From Alistipes sp. (GTDB lineage: Bacteria > Bacteroidota > Bacteroidia > Bacteroidales > Rikenellaceae), in the NCBI RefSeq assembly GCF_020026455.1, contig NZ_JAHHQJ010000001.1, positions 62,001 through 126,000 of the forward strand: a stretch of DNA of 64,000 nt, given 5' to 3'. A program made the translations under genes and the position numbers. Under the pieces are notes generated by a model. That model saw only the letters and a list, made by a program, of their open reading frames with translations. It ran no database searches and had not been told where the DNA came from. Positions 16,289 through 25,644 of the stretch are shown one piece after another (the stretch's first letter is position 1; every line of letters begins with the position of its first letter).

Positions 16289-17563
16289 ATGAAGACATTT
16301 TATACCAATGCGAAGGTTTTTCGCAACGATCGTTTCGAGCCGGGGCTGATCGCAGTCGAAGGGGGCCGCATCGTGGCCGCCGGGGAGCCGCAGCCGGGCG
16401 ACAGGGTGGTGGACCTCGGGGGGCGTTGCCTCGTGCCGGGGCTCGTCGACGTGCATGTGCACCTGCGCGAGCCGGGTTTTCCGCAGAAGGAGACGATTGC
16501 GACGGGTACGGCCGCTGCAGCCCGCGGGGGCTATACCACGGTCTGCTCGATGCCCAACCTGAACCCTGCACCCGATACGCCGGCCACACTCGGCGAGCAG
16601 CTGGAGTTCATCCGCCGCGACGCCGTGGTGCGCGTGAAACCCTACGCTTCGATCACGATGGGGCAGCGCGGATGCGGTGAACTGGTCGATTTCGGGGCCT
16701 TGGCTCCGGAGGTGGTCGGATTTTCCGACGACGGCCGCGGCGTGCAGTCGGCCGAGCTGATGGAGGAGGCGATGCGCCGCGCCGCGGCTGTCGATCGGCC
16801 GATCGTGGCCCATTGCGAAGTCGACGAATTGCTGTGCGGGGGGTATATCCACGACGGGGTTTACTGCCGCGAGCACGGACACAAGGGCATCTGCTCCGAG
16901 AGCGAGTGGCAGCAGGTCGAGCGCGACATCGCGCTGGCCGGGAAGACCGGCTGCCGCTACCACGTCTGCCATGTCTCCACGAAGGAGAGCGTCGAACTGG
17001 TGCGCCGCGCCCGGGCGAAGGGATTGCGCGTGAGCTGCGAGACGGCGCCGCACTACCTGCTGCTGTGCGATGAGGATTTGCAGGAGGAGGGCCGCTTCAA
17101 GATGAACCCGCCGCTGCGGAGCCGTGCCGACCGCGAGGCGCTCGTTGCCGGCATCCAGGACGGCACGATCGAGGTCATCGCCACGGACCATGCCCCCCAC
17201 ACCGCCGCCGAGAAGGCGCGCGGACTGGCCGGGAGCGCCATGGGGATCGTGGGGCTGGAGACCGCCTTCCCGCTGCTGTATCGATACCTGGTGCTGGAGG
17301 GGGTGATTTCGCTCGAGAGACTCGTCGCCCTGATGGCCGTGAATCCCCGCCGGATTTTCGGGCTCGAAGGAGGCGTCGAGGTGGGTGATGCCGCCGATTT
17401 CACGGTGCTGGACCTCGGGGCGGAGTATGCCGTGGATCCCGAAACGTTCCTTTCGAAGGGTCGGGCCACGCCCTTCGCCGGATGGAGGGTGCAGGGCCGC
17501 GCCGTGCTGACGGTGGTGGGCGGCAAGGAGGTTTATGACGACAACTACGAATCAAACAGATAA
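16289..17563 (+). CDS. pyrC: Dihydroorotase PyrC
   Basis: Converts carbamoyl-aspartate to dihydroorotate. At 424 residues it is a class I dihydroorotase of the amidohydrolase superfamily. The metal ligands H56 and H58 are in DVHVHLREPG, later His ligands in VAHCEVDE and CHVSTKES, and the catalytic Asp D300 is in IATDHAPHT. SMPNLNPAPDTP is the substrate-binding N/P-rich loop. I start at MKTFYTNAKV, just after the leader terminator; the longer frame upstream would run through that terminator. It is the first gene of the pyr operon and is followed after two bases by carA. Confidence 0.95.
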   Translation: MKTFYTNAKVFRNDRFEPGLIAVEGGRIVAAGEPQPGDRVVDLGGRCLVPGLVDVHVHLREPGFPQKETIATGTAAAARGGYTTVCSMPNLNPAPDTPATLGEQLEFIRRDAVVRVKPYASITMGQRGCGELVDFGALAPEVVGFSDDGRGVQSAELMEEAMRRAAAVDRPIVAHCEVDELLCGGYIHDGVYCREHGHKGICSESEWQQVERDIALAGKTGCRYHVCHVSTKESVELVRRARAKGLRVSCETAPHYLLLCDEDLQEEGRFKMNPPLRSRADREALVAGIQDGTIEVIATDHAPHTAAEKARGLAGSAMGIVGLETAFPLLYRYLVLEGVISLERLVALMAVNPRRIFGLEGGVEVGDAADFTVLDLGAEYAVDPETFLSKGRATPFAGWRVQGRAVLTVVGGKEVYDDNYESNR

Positions 17564-17565
17564 GG

Positions 17566-18657
17566 ATGAAAGCTTTTACGAAAAAAATTGTCTTGGAGAA
17601 CGGCCGCGAGTTCTACGGATACGGTTTCGGAGCCGACCGCGAGGCCATCAACGAGATCGTCTTCAATACCTCGATGGTGGGGTATCAGGAGATCATGTCC
17701 GATCCGTCGTATACGGATCAGATGGTCGTGATGACCTACCCGCTGATCGGCAACTACGGTATGGCCGACGAGGATTACGAGACCAAAACGCCGACCATCG
17801 GCGGTATGATCGTGCGTGAGTACAACGACTCGCCGTCGAACTTCCGCTATACGAAGACGCTGAACGAGGTCTTCGAGGAGCACGACATTCCGGCCATCTG
17901 GGGCGTGGACACCCGGGCCCTGACGCGCATCATCCGCGACGAGGGGAGCCAGAAGGTGCTCATCACCGACGCGGCGACGTCGCACGACGAGGCCCTGCGC
18001 AAGCTCGGCGCATACGTCATGCCGCGCGACATGGTTTCGCGCGTGAGCTGTAAGAAGCGCTGGATGTCGCGTGTTCCCAACCACAAGTACGACGTCGTGG
18101 CCATCGACTGCGGCATCAAGTACAACATCATCCGTCTGTTGAACCGCGTGGGGTGCAACGTGACCGTCATGCCCTACAATTCCACCGTGGAGGAGGTCAT
18201 GGCCTTCCATCCCGACGGGCTGGTGCTTTCGAACGGCCCGGGCAACCCCGAGGACGTGGCGCCGGTGATCGAGCTGGTGAAGCAGCTCCGCGGCAAACTG
18301 CCCATCTTCGGAATCTGCATGGGCCACCAGCTGATCTCGCTGGCCTACGGTGCCCGGACCTTCAAGATGAAGTTCGGCCACCGCGGAGCCAACCACCCGG
18401 TGAAGAACCTCGTGACGGGAAAACTCGAAATCACGAGCCAGAACCACAGCTATGCCGTGGATATCGATTCGCTCGCCGGAACGGGGCTTACGCTGACGCA
18501 CGTCAACCTGCTCGATGGTACGGCTGAGGGCCTAGAGTGCGCCGCCGACCGGGTTTTCTCGATGCAGTACCACCCCGAGAGCGCTTCGGGTCCGCAGGAC
18601 AGCGCCTATTTGTTCAAGAAGTTCACAAAAAAAATGGAGGAGCACAAAAATGCCTAG
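17566..18657 (+). CDS. carA: Carbamoyl phosphate synthase small (glutaminase) subunit
   Basis: Hydrolyses glutamine and passes ammonia to CarB. At 363 residues it has the normal size. The N-terminal CPSase small domain (LENGREFYGYGFG, FNTSMVGYQEI) is followed by a class I amidotransferase domain with catalytic C251 in FGICMGHQ and the H336-x-E338 pair in YHPES. It sits between pyrC (two bases) and carB (8-base overlap), which indicates tight co-expression of the two subunits. The carbamoyl phosphate formed also serves arginine synthesis, yet the only context here is pyrimidine genes. Confidence 0.96.
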   Translation: MKAFTKKIVLENGREFYGYGFGADREAINEIVFNTSMVGYQEIMSDPSYTDQMVVMTYPLIGNYGMADEDYETKTPTIGGMIVREYNDSPSNFRYTKTLNEVFEEHDIPAIWGVDTRALTRIIRDEGSQKVLITDAATSHDEALRKLGAYVMPRDMVSRVSCKKRWMSRVPNHKYDVVAIDCGIKYNIIRLLNRVGCNVTVMPYNSTVEEVMAFHPDGLVLSNGPGNPEDVAPVIELVKQLRGKLPIFGICMGHQLISLAYGARTFKMKFGHRGANHPVKNLVTGKLEITSQNHSYAVDIDSLAGTGLTLTHVNLLDGTAEGLECAADRVFSMQYHPESASGPQDSAYLFKKFTKKMEEHKNA

Positions 18658-21600
18658 GAGAAAAGATATCAAGAAGGTTCTGGTCATCGGTTCGGGTCCC
18701 ATCGTCATCGGACAGGCCGCCGAGTTCGACTATGCGGGTACGCAGGCGTGCCTCGCGCTCAGGGAGGAGGGTTATGAAGTGATCCTCGCCAACTCGAACC
18801 CTGCCACCATCATGACCGACACGCACATTGCGGACAAAGTCTACATGGAGCCGCTGACGCTGGAGTATGTCGCCAAGATCATCCGCTTCGAGCGTCCCGA
18901 CGCCATCGTCCCGGGGCTGGGCGGGCAGACGGGCCTGAACCTGGCCGTGCAGCTGGCCAAGAAGGGTATCCTGCAGGAGTGCCAGGTCGAAATCCTGGGC
19001 ACGTCGTTCGAGTCGATCGAGCGCGCCGAGGACCGCGAACTGTTCAAGGAGCTGTGCGAGTCGCTGGGCGAGCCGGTGCTCCCTTCGCATATCGCCACCT
19101 CGATCGAGGAGGCTGTGGCCCAGGCCGAGGAGATCGGCTATCCGGTGGTGCTGCGCCCGGCCTTCACGCTGGGCGGCACGGGAGGCGGTTTTGCCGACGA
19201 CGAGGCCGAACTGCGCGAGATGATGCGCAACGCCCTGTCGCTCTCGCCCGTGCATCAGGTGCTCGTCGAGAAGAGCATCAAGGGATATAAGGAGATCGAG
19301 TACGAGGTGATGCGCGACAGCAACGACACGGCCATCTGCATCTGCTGCATGGAGAACATCGACCCGGTGGGTATCCACACCGGCGACTCGATCGTCGTTG
19401 CCCCGAGCCAGACGCTCACCAACAAGGAGTTCCAGATGCTGCGCGACTCGGCGCTGAAGATCATCCGCGAGCTGAAGATCGAAGGCGGCTGCAACGTGCA
19501 GTTCGCACTCGACCCCCTCTCGTTCAAATACTACCTGATCGAGGTCAATCCCCGTGTGTCGCGCTCCTCGGCCCTGGCATCGAAGGCTTCGGGCTATCCC
19601 ATCGCCCGCGTTAGCGCGAAGATCGCCGTGGGACTCACGCTCGACGAGATCCGGATCGCCAACACGCCGGCGTCGTTCGAGCCGACACTGGACTACATCG
19701 TGACGAAGGTCGCCCGCTTCCCCTTCGACAAGTTCTCCGACGCGTCGAACAAACTCGGCACGCAGATGAAGGCCACCGGCGAGGTGATGTCCATCGGCCG
19801 CACGATGGAGGAGTCGCTGCTCAAGGCCGTGCGTTCGCTCGAAACGGGCGTCTGCCACATCTACCACAAGAAATTCGACAACTGGTCGAACGACGACCTG
19901 CTGGCCTACATCAAGGGAGGGACCGACGACCGGCTCTATGCCATCGGGCAGCTGATCCGCAACGGCGTCGACCTGGCGCTGATCTACGACAGGACGAAGA
20001 TCGACATGTTCTTCCTGGAGAAGTTCAAGAACATCGTCGAGTTTGAAAACGTCGTCCGCGCACACCCGATGGATGTTGAGACGCTCCGCGCCGCCAAGCG
20101 CATGGGTTTCAGCGACAAGTATATCGGTCAGCTGTGGGGCCTTTCGCAGAACGAGATGTACCGTCTGCGCGAGACGAACGGCATCTTCCCGGTCTACAAG
20201 ATGATCGACACCTGTGCCAGCGAGTTCGCCTCCTATGTGCCCTATTTCTACTCGACCTACGAGGAGGAGAACGAGTCGATCATCAGCACGAAAGAGAAGA
20301 TCGTCGTGCTCGGCTCCGGTCCGATCCGCATCGGGCAGGGCGTCGAATTCGACTATTCGACCGTGCACGCCATCTGGTCGATCCGTGCGGCGGGCTACGA
20401 GGCCATCATCATCAACAACAACCCCGAGACCGTCTCGACCGACTATACCACCAGCGACAAGCTCTACTTCGAGCCGCTGACCGTCGAGGATGTGATGAAC
20501 GTCATCCACCTCGAAAAGCCGAAGGCCATCGTGGTGTCGCTCGGCGGACAGACGGCCATCAACCTCGCCGAACCGCTCGCCGAACTGGGTGTGCCCATCA
20601 TCGGCACGGACACGCAGGCGATCAAGAACGCCGAGGACCGCGGCTGCTTCGAGAAGATCATGGAGGAGCTGGGGATTCCGCAACCCGAGGCCGAGGCCGT
20701 GGTCGACATCGAGTCGGGCGTCCGTGCCGCGGCGCGCATCGGCTATCCGGTGCTGGTGCGTCCGAGCTACGTGCTGGGCGGCCGTGCCATGCAGATCGTC
20801 TCGAACGAGGAGCGCCTGCGCCACTACCTGCAGACCGCCGTGGAGATCGACGTGGACCAGCCGGTACTGGTCGACCGCTATATCATGGGCAAGGAGCTGG
20901 AGGTGGACGCCATCTGCGACGGCAAGGAGGTCTTCATCCCCGGCATCATGGAGCATGTCGAGCATACGGGTATCCACTCGGGCGACTCGATCAGCGTCTA
21001 TCCGACCTTCAGCGTGAGCCAGAAGGCCAAGGACAAGATCATCGACTATACGGTCAAATTGGGCCTTCGGATCGGTATCGTGGGTCTCTACAACATCCAG
21101 TTCATCGTCGCCGGCGAGGACGACGTCTACGTCATCGAGGTCAACCCGCGTTCGTCGCGCACCGTGCCCTTCCTCTCGAAGTCCACGGGTGTGCCGATGG
21201 CTCACATCGCCACGCAGGTGATTCTGGGCAAGTCGCTCCGCGAGCAGGGCATCACCGAGGTCTACGGTCGTGAGAAGGAACGCTGGTATGTTAAGGCCCC
21301 GGCCTTCTCGTTCGCCAAGATCCGCGGCATGGACTCGTACCTTTCGCCCGAAATGAAATCGACGGGCGAGGCCATCGGCTACGACGACAAGTTGACCCGC
21401 GCGCTCTACAAGGCGCTGCAGGCTACGGGCATGCACGTCTCCAACTACGGAACGATCTTCGTGACGATCGCCGACCGCGACAAGGAGCAGGCTCTTCCGC
21501 TGGTGAAGCGTTTCTACGACCTGGGCTTCAACATCGAGGCGACGACCGGAACCGCCGAGTTCCTGCGGGCGCACAACATCCGCACGCGCACGCGCCGCAA

Positions 21601-21832
21601 GCTCAACGAGGGCAGCAGCGAGATCATCGAGGCGCTGCGCCAGGGGCATGTCAGCTACGTGATCAACACCATCGACATCAACCAGCACAACACGCGTCTG
21701 GACGGGTATGAAATCCGTCGCACGGCCGTCGAGAACAACGTGACGGTCTTCACGGCGCTGGAGACGGTGAAGGTGCTGCTGGACGTGTTGGAGGAGATCA
21801 CGCTGCGGGTTTCGACGATCGACGCAAAATAA
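18650..21832 (+). CDS. carB: Carbamoyl phosphate synthase large subunit
   Basis: Makes carbamoyl phosphate from bicarbonate, ammonia and two ATP. At 1060 residues it has the expected two homologous halves, each starting with a P-loop-like segment (VLVIGSGPIVIGQAAEFDYAG near residue 10 and VVLGSGPIRIGQGVEFDYS near 555) and carrying an ATP-grasp domain (FTLGGTGGGF; SYVLGGRAMQIV). The last 130 residues form the MGS-like allosteric domain that binds UMP/IMP/ornithine in E. coli. It overlaps carA by 8 bases. A GC-rich spacer of 234 bases separates it from pyrK. Confidence 0.97.
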   Translation: MPRRKDIKKVLVIGSGPIVIGQAAEFDYAGTQACLALREEGYEVILANSNPATIMTDTHIADKVYMEPLTLEYVAKIIRFERPDAIVPGLGGQTGLNLAVQLAKKGILQECQVEILGTSFESIERAEDRELFKELCESLGEPVLPSHIATSIEEAVAQAEEIGYPVVLRPAFTLGGTGGGFADDEAELREMMRNALSLSPVHQVLVEKSIKGYKEIEYEVMRDSNDTAICICCMENIDPVGIHTGDSIVVAPSQTLTNKEFQMLRDSALKIIRELKIEGGCNVQFALDPLSFKYYLIEVNPRVSRSSALASKASGYPIARVSAKIAVGLTLDEIRIANTPASFEPTLDYIVTKVARFPFDKFSDASNKLGTQMKATGEVMSIGRTMEESLLKAVRSLETGVCHIYHKKFDNWSNDDLLAYIKGGTDDRLYAIGQLIRNGVDLALIYDRTKIDMFFLEKFKNIVEFENVVRAHPMDVETLRAAKRMGFSDKYIGQLWGLSQNEMYRLRETNGIFPVYKMIDTCASEFASYVPYFYSTYEEENESIISTKEKIVVLGSGPIRIGQGVEFDYSTVHAIWSIRAAGYEAIIINNNPETVSTDYTTSDKLYFEPLTVEDVMNVIHLEKPKAIVVSLGGQTAINLAEPLAELGVPIIGTDTQAIKNAEDRGCFEKIMEELGIPQPEAEAVVDIESGVRAAARIGYPVLVRPSYVLGGRAMQIVSNEERLRHYLQTAVEIDVDQPVLVDRYIMGKELEVDAICDGKEVFIPGIMEHVEHTGIHSGDSISVYPTFSVSQKAKDKIIDYTVKLGLRIGIVGLYNIQFIVAGEDDVYVIEVNPRSSRTVPFLSKSTGVPMAHIATQVILGKSLREQGITEVYGREKERWYVKAPAFSFAKIRGMDSYLSPEMKSTGEAIGYDDKLTRALYKALQATGMHVSNYGTIFVTIADRDKEQALPLVKRFYDLGFNIEATTGTAEFLRAHNIRTRTRRKLNEGSSEIIEALRQGHVSYVINTIDINQHNTRLDGYEIRRTAVENNVTVFTALETVKVLLDVLEEITLRVSTIDAK

Positions 21833-22066
21833 AATTCCGGCAGGAGGCCGGCGCTGTCGCCGGATCGTGGATCCCGGAGCTGCCCTGCAGTCCGGACCGG
21901 CCGGGGAGCAAAACCGGGAGCGGCCGGGTTGCTAAACCGGGGGCGAAACGGGGGTGCGGAAGAGCAGCCCTGAGTGCCCGGAACGGGCCCGGAGCGTGGG
22001 TTCTGCAGAGAACGGCATGCGGACGGTCTTGGTGCCTTCGGCGCCAAAAGTACGGAAAGGATAATT

Positions 22067-22807
22067 ATGTATAAGAAGGATATTTATAAAATTCTCACGA
22101 ACGAGCCGCTGACCGACGCGGTGTGGCGGATGACCCTCGCGGGCGATACGCAGTGGATCGCGGCGCCGGGGCAGTTTGTCAATATCGCGCTGGAAGGCAG
22201 GTATTTGCGCCGCCCTATCTCGATCTGTGATTACGATGATGGCTCGATTGTGCTGATCTACAAGGTCGTGGGCGAAGGAACCGCGCAGATGAGCCGCATG
22301 CTGCCGGGTGGGACGCTCGACCTGCTGACGGGACTGGGCAACGGTTTCTCGACGAAGAACGACGCGCGGAAGCCCCTGCTCGTCGGGGGCGGCGTGGGTG
22401 TGCCGCCGCTCTACAACCTGGCGAAAAAACTTCTCGCCGAAGGAAAACCCGTGCAGGTGGTGCTGGGCTTCAACACCGCGGCGGAGGTTTTCTACGAGGA
22501 GGAGTTCCGCGCGCTGGGCTGTCGGGTCGTCGTCGCGACGGTCGACGGTTCGCGGGGCGTCGGGGGATTCGTCACGACGGCCATCGCCGGGCAGGAGTTG
22601 GATTTCGATTACTTTTACGCCTGTGGACCGCTGCCGATGCTCCATGCGCTCTACGACGCCGTGGAGCAGGACGGACAGCTGTCGTTCGAAGAGCGCATGG
22701 GCTGTGGATTCGGCGCCTGCATGGGGTGTTCGTGCAAGACCAAATACGGCCACAAACGCATCTGCAAGGAGGGCCCCGTTTTGGAGAAAGGAGAGATCAT
22801 ATGGTAG
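22067..22807 (+). CDS. pyrK: Dihydroorotate dehydrogenase electron transfer subunit PyrK
   Basis: The FAD and [2Fe-2S] subunit that passes electrons from PyrD to NAD+ in class 1B dihydroorotate dehydrogenase. 246 residues: a ferredoxin-reductase-like FAD domain (YLRRPISICDYDDG), an NAD domain (LVGGGVGVPPLY) and a C-terminal cluster with C213, C218, C221 and C233 (C-x4-C-x2-C-x11-C, in MGCGFGACMGCSC). I start at MYKKDIYK; the frame extends upstream but only through spacer. The stop overlaps the pyrD start by seven bases, consistent with a 1:1 complex. Confidence 0.95.
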   Translation: MYKKDIYKILTNEPLTDAVWRMTLAGDTQWIAAPGQFVNIALEGRYLRRPISICDYDDGSIVLIYKVVGEGTAQMSRMLPGGTLDLLTGLGNGFSTKNDARKPLLVGGGVGVPPLYNLAKKLLAEGKPVQVVLGFNTAAEVFYEEEFRALGCRVVVATVDGSRGVGGFVTTAIAGQELDFDYFYACGPLPMLHALYDAVEQDGQLSFEERMGCGFGACMGCSCKTKYGHKRICKEGPVLEKGEIIW

Positions 22808-23712
22808 ACACATCGGTCGAACTGTGCGGCCTGAGGCTGGATAATCCGGTCGTCCCGGCCAGCGGAACCTTCGGCTACGGCAACGAGTTCCGCGCGTTCT
22901 ACGACATCAACATCCTCGGGTCGTTCTCGTTCAAGGGGACGACGCGCGAGGCGCGCTTCGGCAATCCCACGCCGCGCATCGCCGAGTGCGCTGCGGGGAT
23001 GATCAATGCCGTGGGGCTGCAGAATCCCGGCATCGACGCCGTGATCAGCGAGGAGCTGCCGCGGTTGAAAACCTTCTTCCGGAAACCCGTCATCGCCAAT
23101 ATTTCGGGCTTCTCGGTCGAGGAATATGCCTACTGCTGCGAACGCATCGACCGGCAGGAGCAGGTGGGGCTGATTGAGGTCAACGTCTCGTGTCCCAACG
23201 TGCGGCACGGCGGCATGTCGTTTGGAACCAGTCCGGAGGCCGCCGCGGAGGTGACGCGCGCCGTGAAGGCCGTGACGACGAAGCCCGTCTTCATCAAGCT
23301 TTCGCCCAACGTGACGGACATCGTCGCGATCGCCCGGGCGTGCGAGGAGGCGGGGGCCGACGGCATCTGTCTGATCAATACGCTGCTGGGCATGCGTATC
23401 GACGTCGTCCGCCGCCGTCCGGTCATTGCCAATACGATGGGCGGATTCTCGGGCACGGCGGTCTTCCCCGTTGCGCTGCGGATGGTCTATCAGGTGGCCC
23501 GGGCGTGCCGGATTCCCGTGATGGGATGCGGCGGCGTCACGACGGCCCGCGACGTGATCGAGATGATGATGGCCGGAGCCACGGCCGTGCAGGTCGGGGC
23601 TGCGAACCTTGTGAATCCCTATGCCTCGAAGGAGATCGTCGAGGCGCTGCCCGGCGAAATGGAGCGCCTGGGTATTGAAAAATTGAGTGACATAATCGGA
23701 ATAATCGAATAG
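22801..23712 (+). CDS. pyrD: Dihydroorotate dehydrogenase, catalytic subunit (class 1B)
   Basis: The FMN-dependent oxidation of dihydroorotate to orotate in the cytosol. 303 residues, beginning at the ATG overlapping the end of pyrK. Diagnostic for class 1B is the active-site base C131 in NVSCPN, where class 2 enzymes have Ser. IKLSPNVTDI carries the FMN-binding lysine region, and the phosphate-binding MGCGGVTTARD and AGATAVQVGAAN close the barrel. Its pairing with PyrK means NAD+ is the likely electron acceptor. Confidence 0.96.
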   Translation: MVDTSVELCGLRLDNPVVPASGTFGYGNEFRAFYDINILGSFSFKGTTREARFGNPTPRIAECAAGMINAVGLQNPGIDAVISEELPRLKTFFRKPVIANISGFSVEEYAYCCERIDRQEQVGLIEVNVSCPNVRHGGMSFGTSPEAAAEVTRAVKAVTTKPVFIKLSPNVTDIVAIARACEEAGADGICLINTLLGMRIDVVRRRPVIANTMGGFSGTAVFPVALRMVYQVARACRIPVMGCGGVTTARDVIEMMMAGATAVQVGAANLVNPYASKEIVEALPGEMERLGIEKLSDIIGIIE

Positions 23713-23714
23713 AA

Positions 23715-24419
23715 ATGCAACGCGACGTAATCATTGCCTGTGACTTCAAGTCGGCGGAAGACACCTTCCGGTTTCTCGACCTCTTTCAGGCCGAAGAACG
23801 CAAACCTTTTCTGAAAATCGGCATGGAGCTGTTCTACGCCGAGGGTCCCGCCATCGTGCGGGAGATCAAGCGCCGGGGACATCGGATTTTCCTCGACCTG
23901 AAACTCCACGACATCCCCAACACCGTGAAAAAGGCGATGGCCGTGCTGTCGCGGCTGGATGCGGACATGTGCAACGTCCATGCAGCCGGGACTATCGAGA
24001 TGATGAAGGCCGCGCTCGAGGGACTGACGCGCGAGGACGGCACGCGGCCCCTGCTGATTGCCGTGACGCAGCTCACCTCGACCAGCGAGGAGCGCATGCG
24101 CGGCGAACTTCTGATCAACGCCTCGATCAACGACACGATCGTGAAATATGCCCGGAACACCCGCGACGCAGGGCTGGACGGTGTGGTCTGCTCGCCGCTC
24201 GAAGCCGGCATGGTGCACGAGGCATGTGGCGAAGGGTTCCTCACGATCACGCCCGGCGTGCGTTTTGCCGATGGCGATGTGGCGGACCAGGTGCGCGTCA
24301 CGACGCCGGCCCGCGCCCGGGAGATCGGTTCCGACTTCATCGTCGTGGGACGTCCGATCACCGCGGCCGAGGACCCCGTGGCGGCTTACCGCCGATGTGT
24401 TGCCGAATTTTGCGGCTGA
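23715..24419 (+). CDS. pyrF: Orotidine 5'-phosphate decarboxylase (type 1)
   Basis: The last step to UMP. 234 residues, the length of the type 1 family. The catalytic D-x-K-x-x-D is present as D61-x-K63-x-x-D66 in FLDLKLHDIPNTV, with the N-terminal IIACDFKSAEDTF strand and a phosphate-binding IVVGRPITAAEDP near the end. Many Bacteroides carry the longer type 2 form (from memory), so the type 1 form here is a minor point of note. It starts two bases after pyrD. Confidence 0.95.
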   Translation: MQRDVIIACDFKSAEDTFRFLDLFQAEERKPFLKIGMELFYAEGPAIVREIKRRGHRIFLDLKLHDIPNTVKKAMAVLSRLDADMCNVHAAGTIEMMKAALEGLTREDGTRPLLIAVTQLTSTSEERMRGELLINASINDTIVKYARNTRDAGLDGVVCSPLEAGMVHEACGEGFLTITPGVRFADGDVADQVRVTTPARAREIGSDFIVVGRPITAAEDPVAAYRRCVAEFCG

Positions 24420-24449
24420 TTTGCTGAATGACTTGAAAATAATTTGCTT

Positions 24450-24710
24450 ATGAAACCGGTGAAACTTTTCTACCTGCGCACGTGCCCCTTCTGCAAGAAG
24501 GCGCTGCGCTACATCGACGAGGCGCGTGCCGCCCATCCGGAGCTGGCCGCCGTCGGGATCGAGATGATCGAGGAATCGGAACAGCCCGATGTGGCCGATA
24601 CGTTCGACTACTACTACGTGCCCACGTTTTATGTGGACGGCGTGAAGGTCCACGAGGGCGGCATCTATCCCGATGAGGTGGAGAAGATTTTGCGCTCGGC
24701 ATTGGAATAA
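24450..24710 (+). CDS. Glutaredoxin/thioredoxin-fold protein within the pyr operon
   Basis: An 86-residue redoxin. The N-terminal strand is followed by C12-P-F-C15 (YLRTCPFCKKAL), the active-site motif of glutaredoxins, and a cis-Pro loop (YVPTFYVDG) with a terminal helix. It could be a dithiol glutaredoxin-like reductase. It lies 30 bases after pyrF and before pyrE, with all genes in the same direction. A link to pyrimidine synthesis is not known to me. The class 1B PyrD/PyrK pair carries an active-site thiol and an Fe-S cluster, so a maintenance role is imaginable. Confidence 0.8.
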   Translation: MKPVKLFYLRTCPFCKKALRYIDEARAAHPELAAVGIEMIEESEQPDVADTFDYYYVPTFYVDGVKVHEGGIYPDEVEKILRSALE

Positions 24711-24829
24711 ACCCTTGTTTTGAGGCGGGGCGCTGCCTGAGGCGGCCGTTGTCGGGGACTCTGCCGGCCACGGCCGTAGATCGGCATTGCGCCCGCCGAA
24801 GAGATGAAAACTGAAAAAAACGAAATAAG

Positions 24830-25459
24830 ATGGAGAAGAAAATTGCTAAAGACCTGCTGTCTATCGGCGCGGTATTCCTGCGTCCCGAACAGCCTTTCAC
24901 CTGGGCGAGCGGCATCAAAAGCCCGATCTACTGCGACAACCGGCTGACCCTGACGGCGCCTGTCGTCCGCGGCCATGTCGAGGAGGGACTCGCCGAAATC
25001 GTCCGCACGAAATTCCCCGAAGCCGAGGTGCTGATGGGAACCTCGACGGCCGGAATCGCCCATGCGGCCATCACAGCCACGATCCTCGACCTGCCGATGG
25101 GCTACGTGCGCTCGGGACAGAAGGACCACGGCCGCGGAAACCAGATCGAAGGCCGGTTGGAGAAGGGACAGAAGGTCGTCGTGATCGAGGACCTCATCTC
25201 GACGGGCGGTTCGTGCATCGAGGTGGTCGAGGCGCTGCGCGAGGCCGGTGCCGAGGTGCTCGGTGTGGCTTCGATCTTCACCTACGGGATGCGGAAGGGA
25301 CTGGACCGCATGCGGGAGGCGAACGTCACGAATTACAGCCTGTCGAACCTCGACGCCCTGGTCGAAGTGGCTGCCGAGGAGGGGTATATCAAGCCCGAAG
25401 ACAAGGCGCGGCTGATCGCCTTCCGAAACAACCCGTCGGACGAATCGTGGATGAAATAA
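24830..25459 (+). CDS. pyrE: Orotate phosphoribosyltransferase
   Basis: Joins orotate to PRPP to give OMP. 209 residues. The PRPP-binding signature is VVVIEDLISTGGS (about residues 116-128), and the mobile catalytic loop includes SGQKDHGRGNQ. The N-terminus, FTWASGIKSPIYCDNR, is typical of the longer bacterial PyrE form. It is preceded by a spacer of about 120 bases with no visible terminator or promoter, so expression is probably from the operon promoter. Confidence 0.96.
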   Translation: MEKKIAKDLLSIGAVFLRPEQPFTWASGIKSPIYCDNRLTLTAPVVRGHVEEGLAEIVRTKFPEAEVLMGTSTAGIAHAAITATILDLPMGYVRSGQKDHGRGNQIEGRLEKGQKVVVIEDLISTGGSCIEVVEALREAGAEVLGVASIFTYGMRKGLDRMREANVTNYSLSNLDALVEVAAEEGYIKPEDKARLIAFRNNPSDESWMK

Positions 25460-25644
25460 GCGTTTGCCGCGATTGTCCGCTGCTTTCCGCATCTCCCCGG
25501 CGTGTTGCGAGGCGCAGGCTCGGTAGCTCCCGGCCGCATCCCGCGTCCCGTTCGGCGGAATTGGCCGGAGGACGATGGCAAATCCCGGGACTCCGAACGG
25601 AGGGGCGGACGAATTCCGGAAACTTGTAAATGAATTGAAAACCT

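Noticed and set aside
18623..21688. A 1021-codon reverse-strand frame opposite carB
   Set aside because: carB is complete and conserved over the whole span. The antisense product shows the low-complexity composition typical of mirrored high-GC genes.
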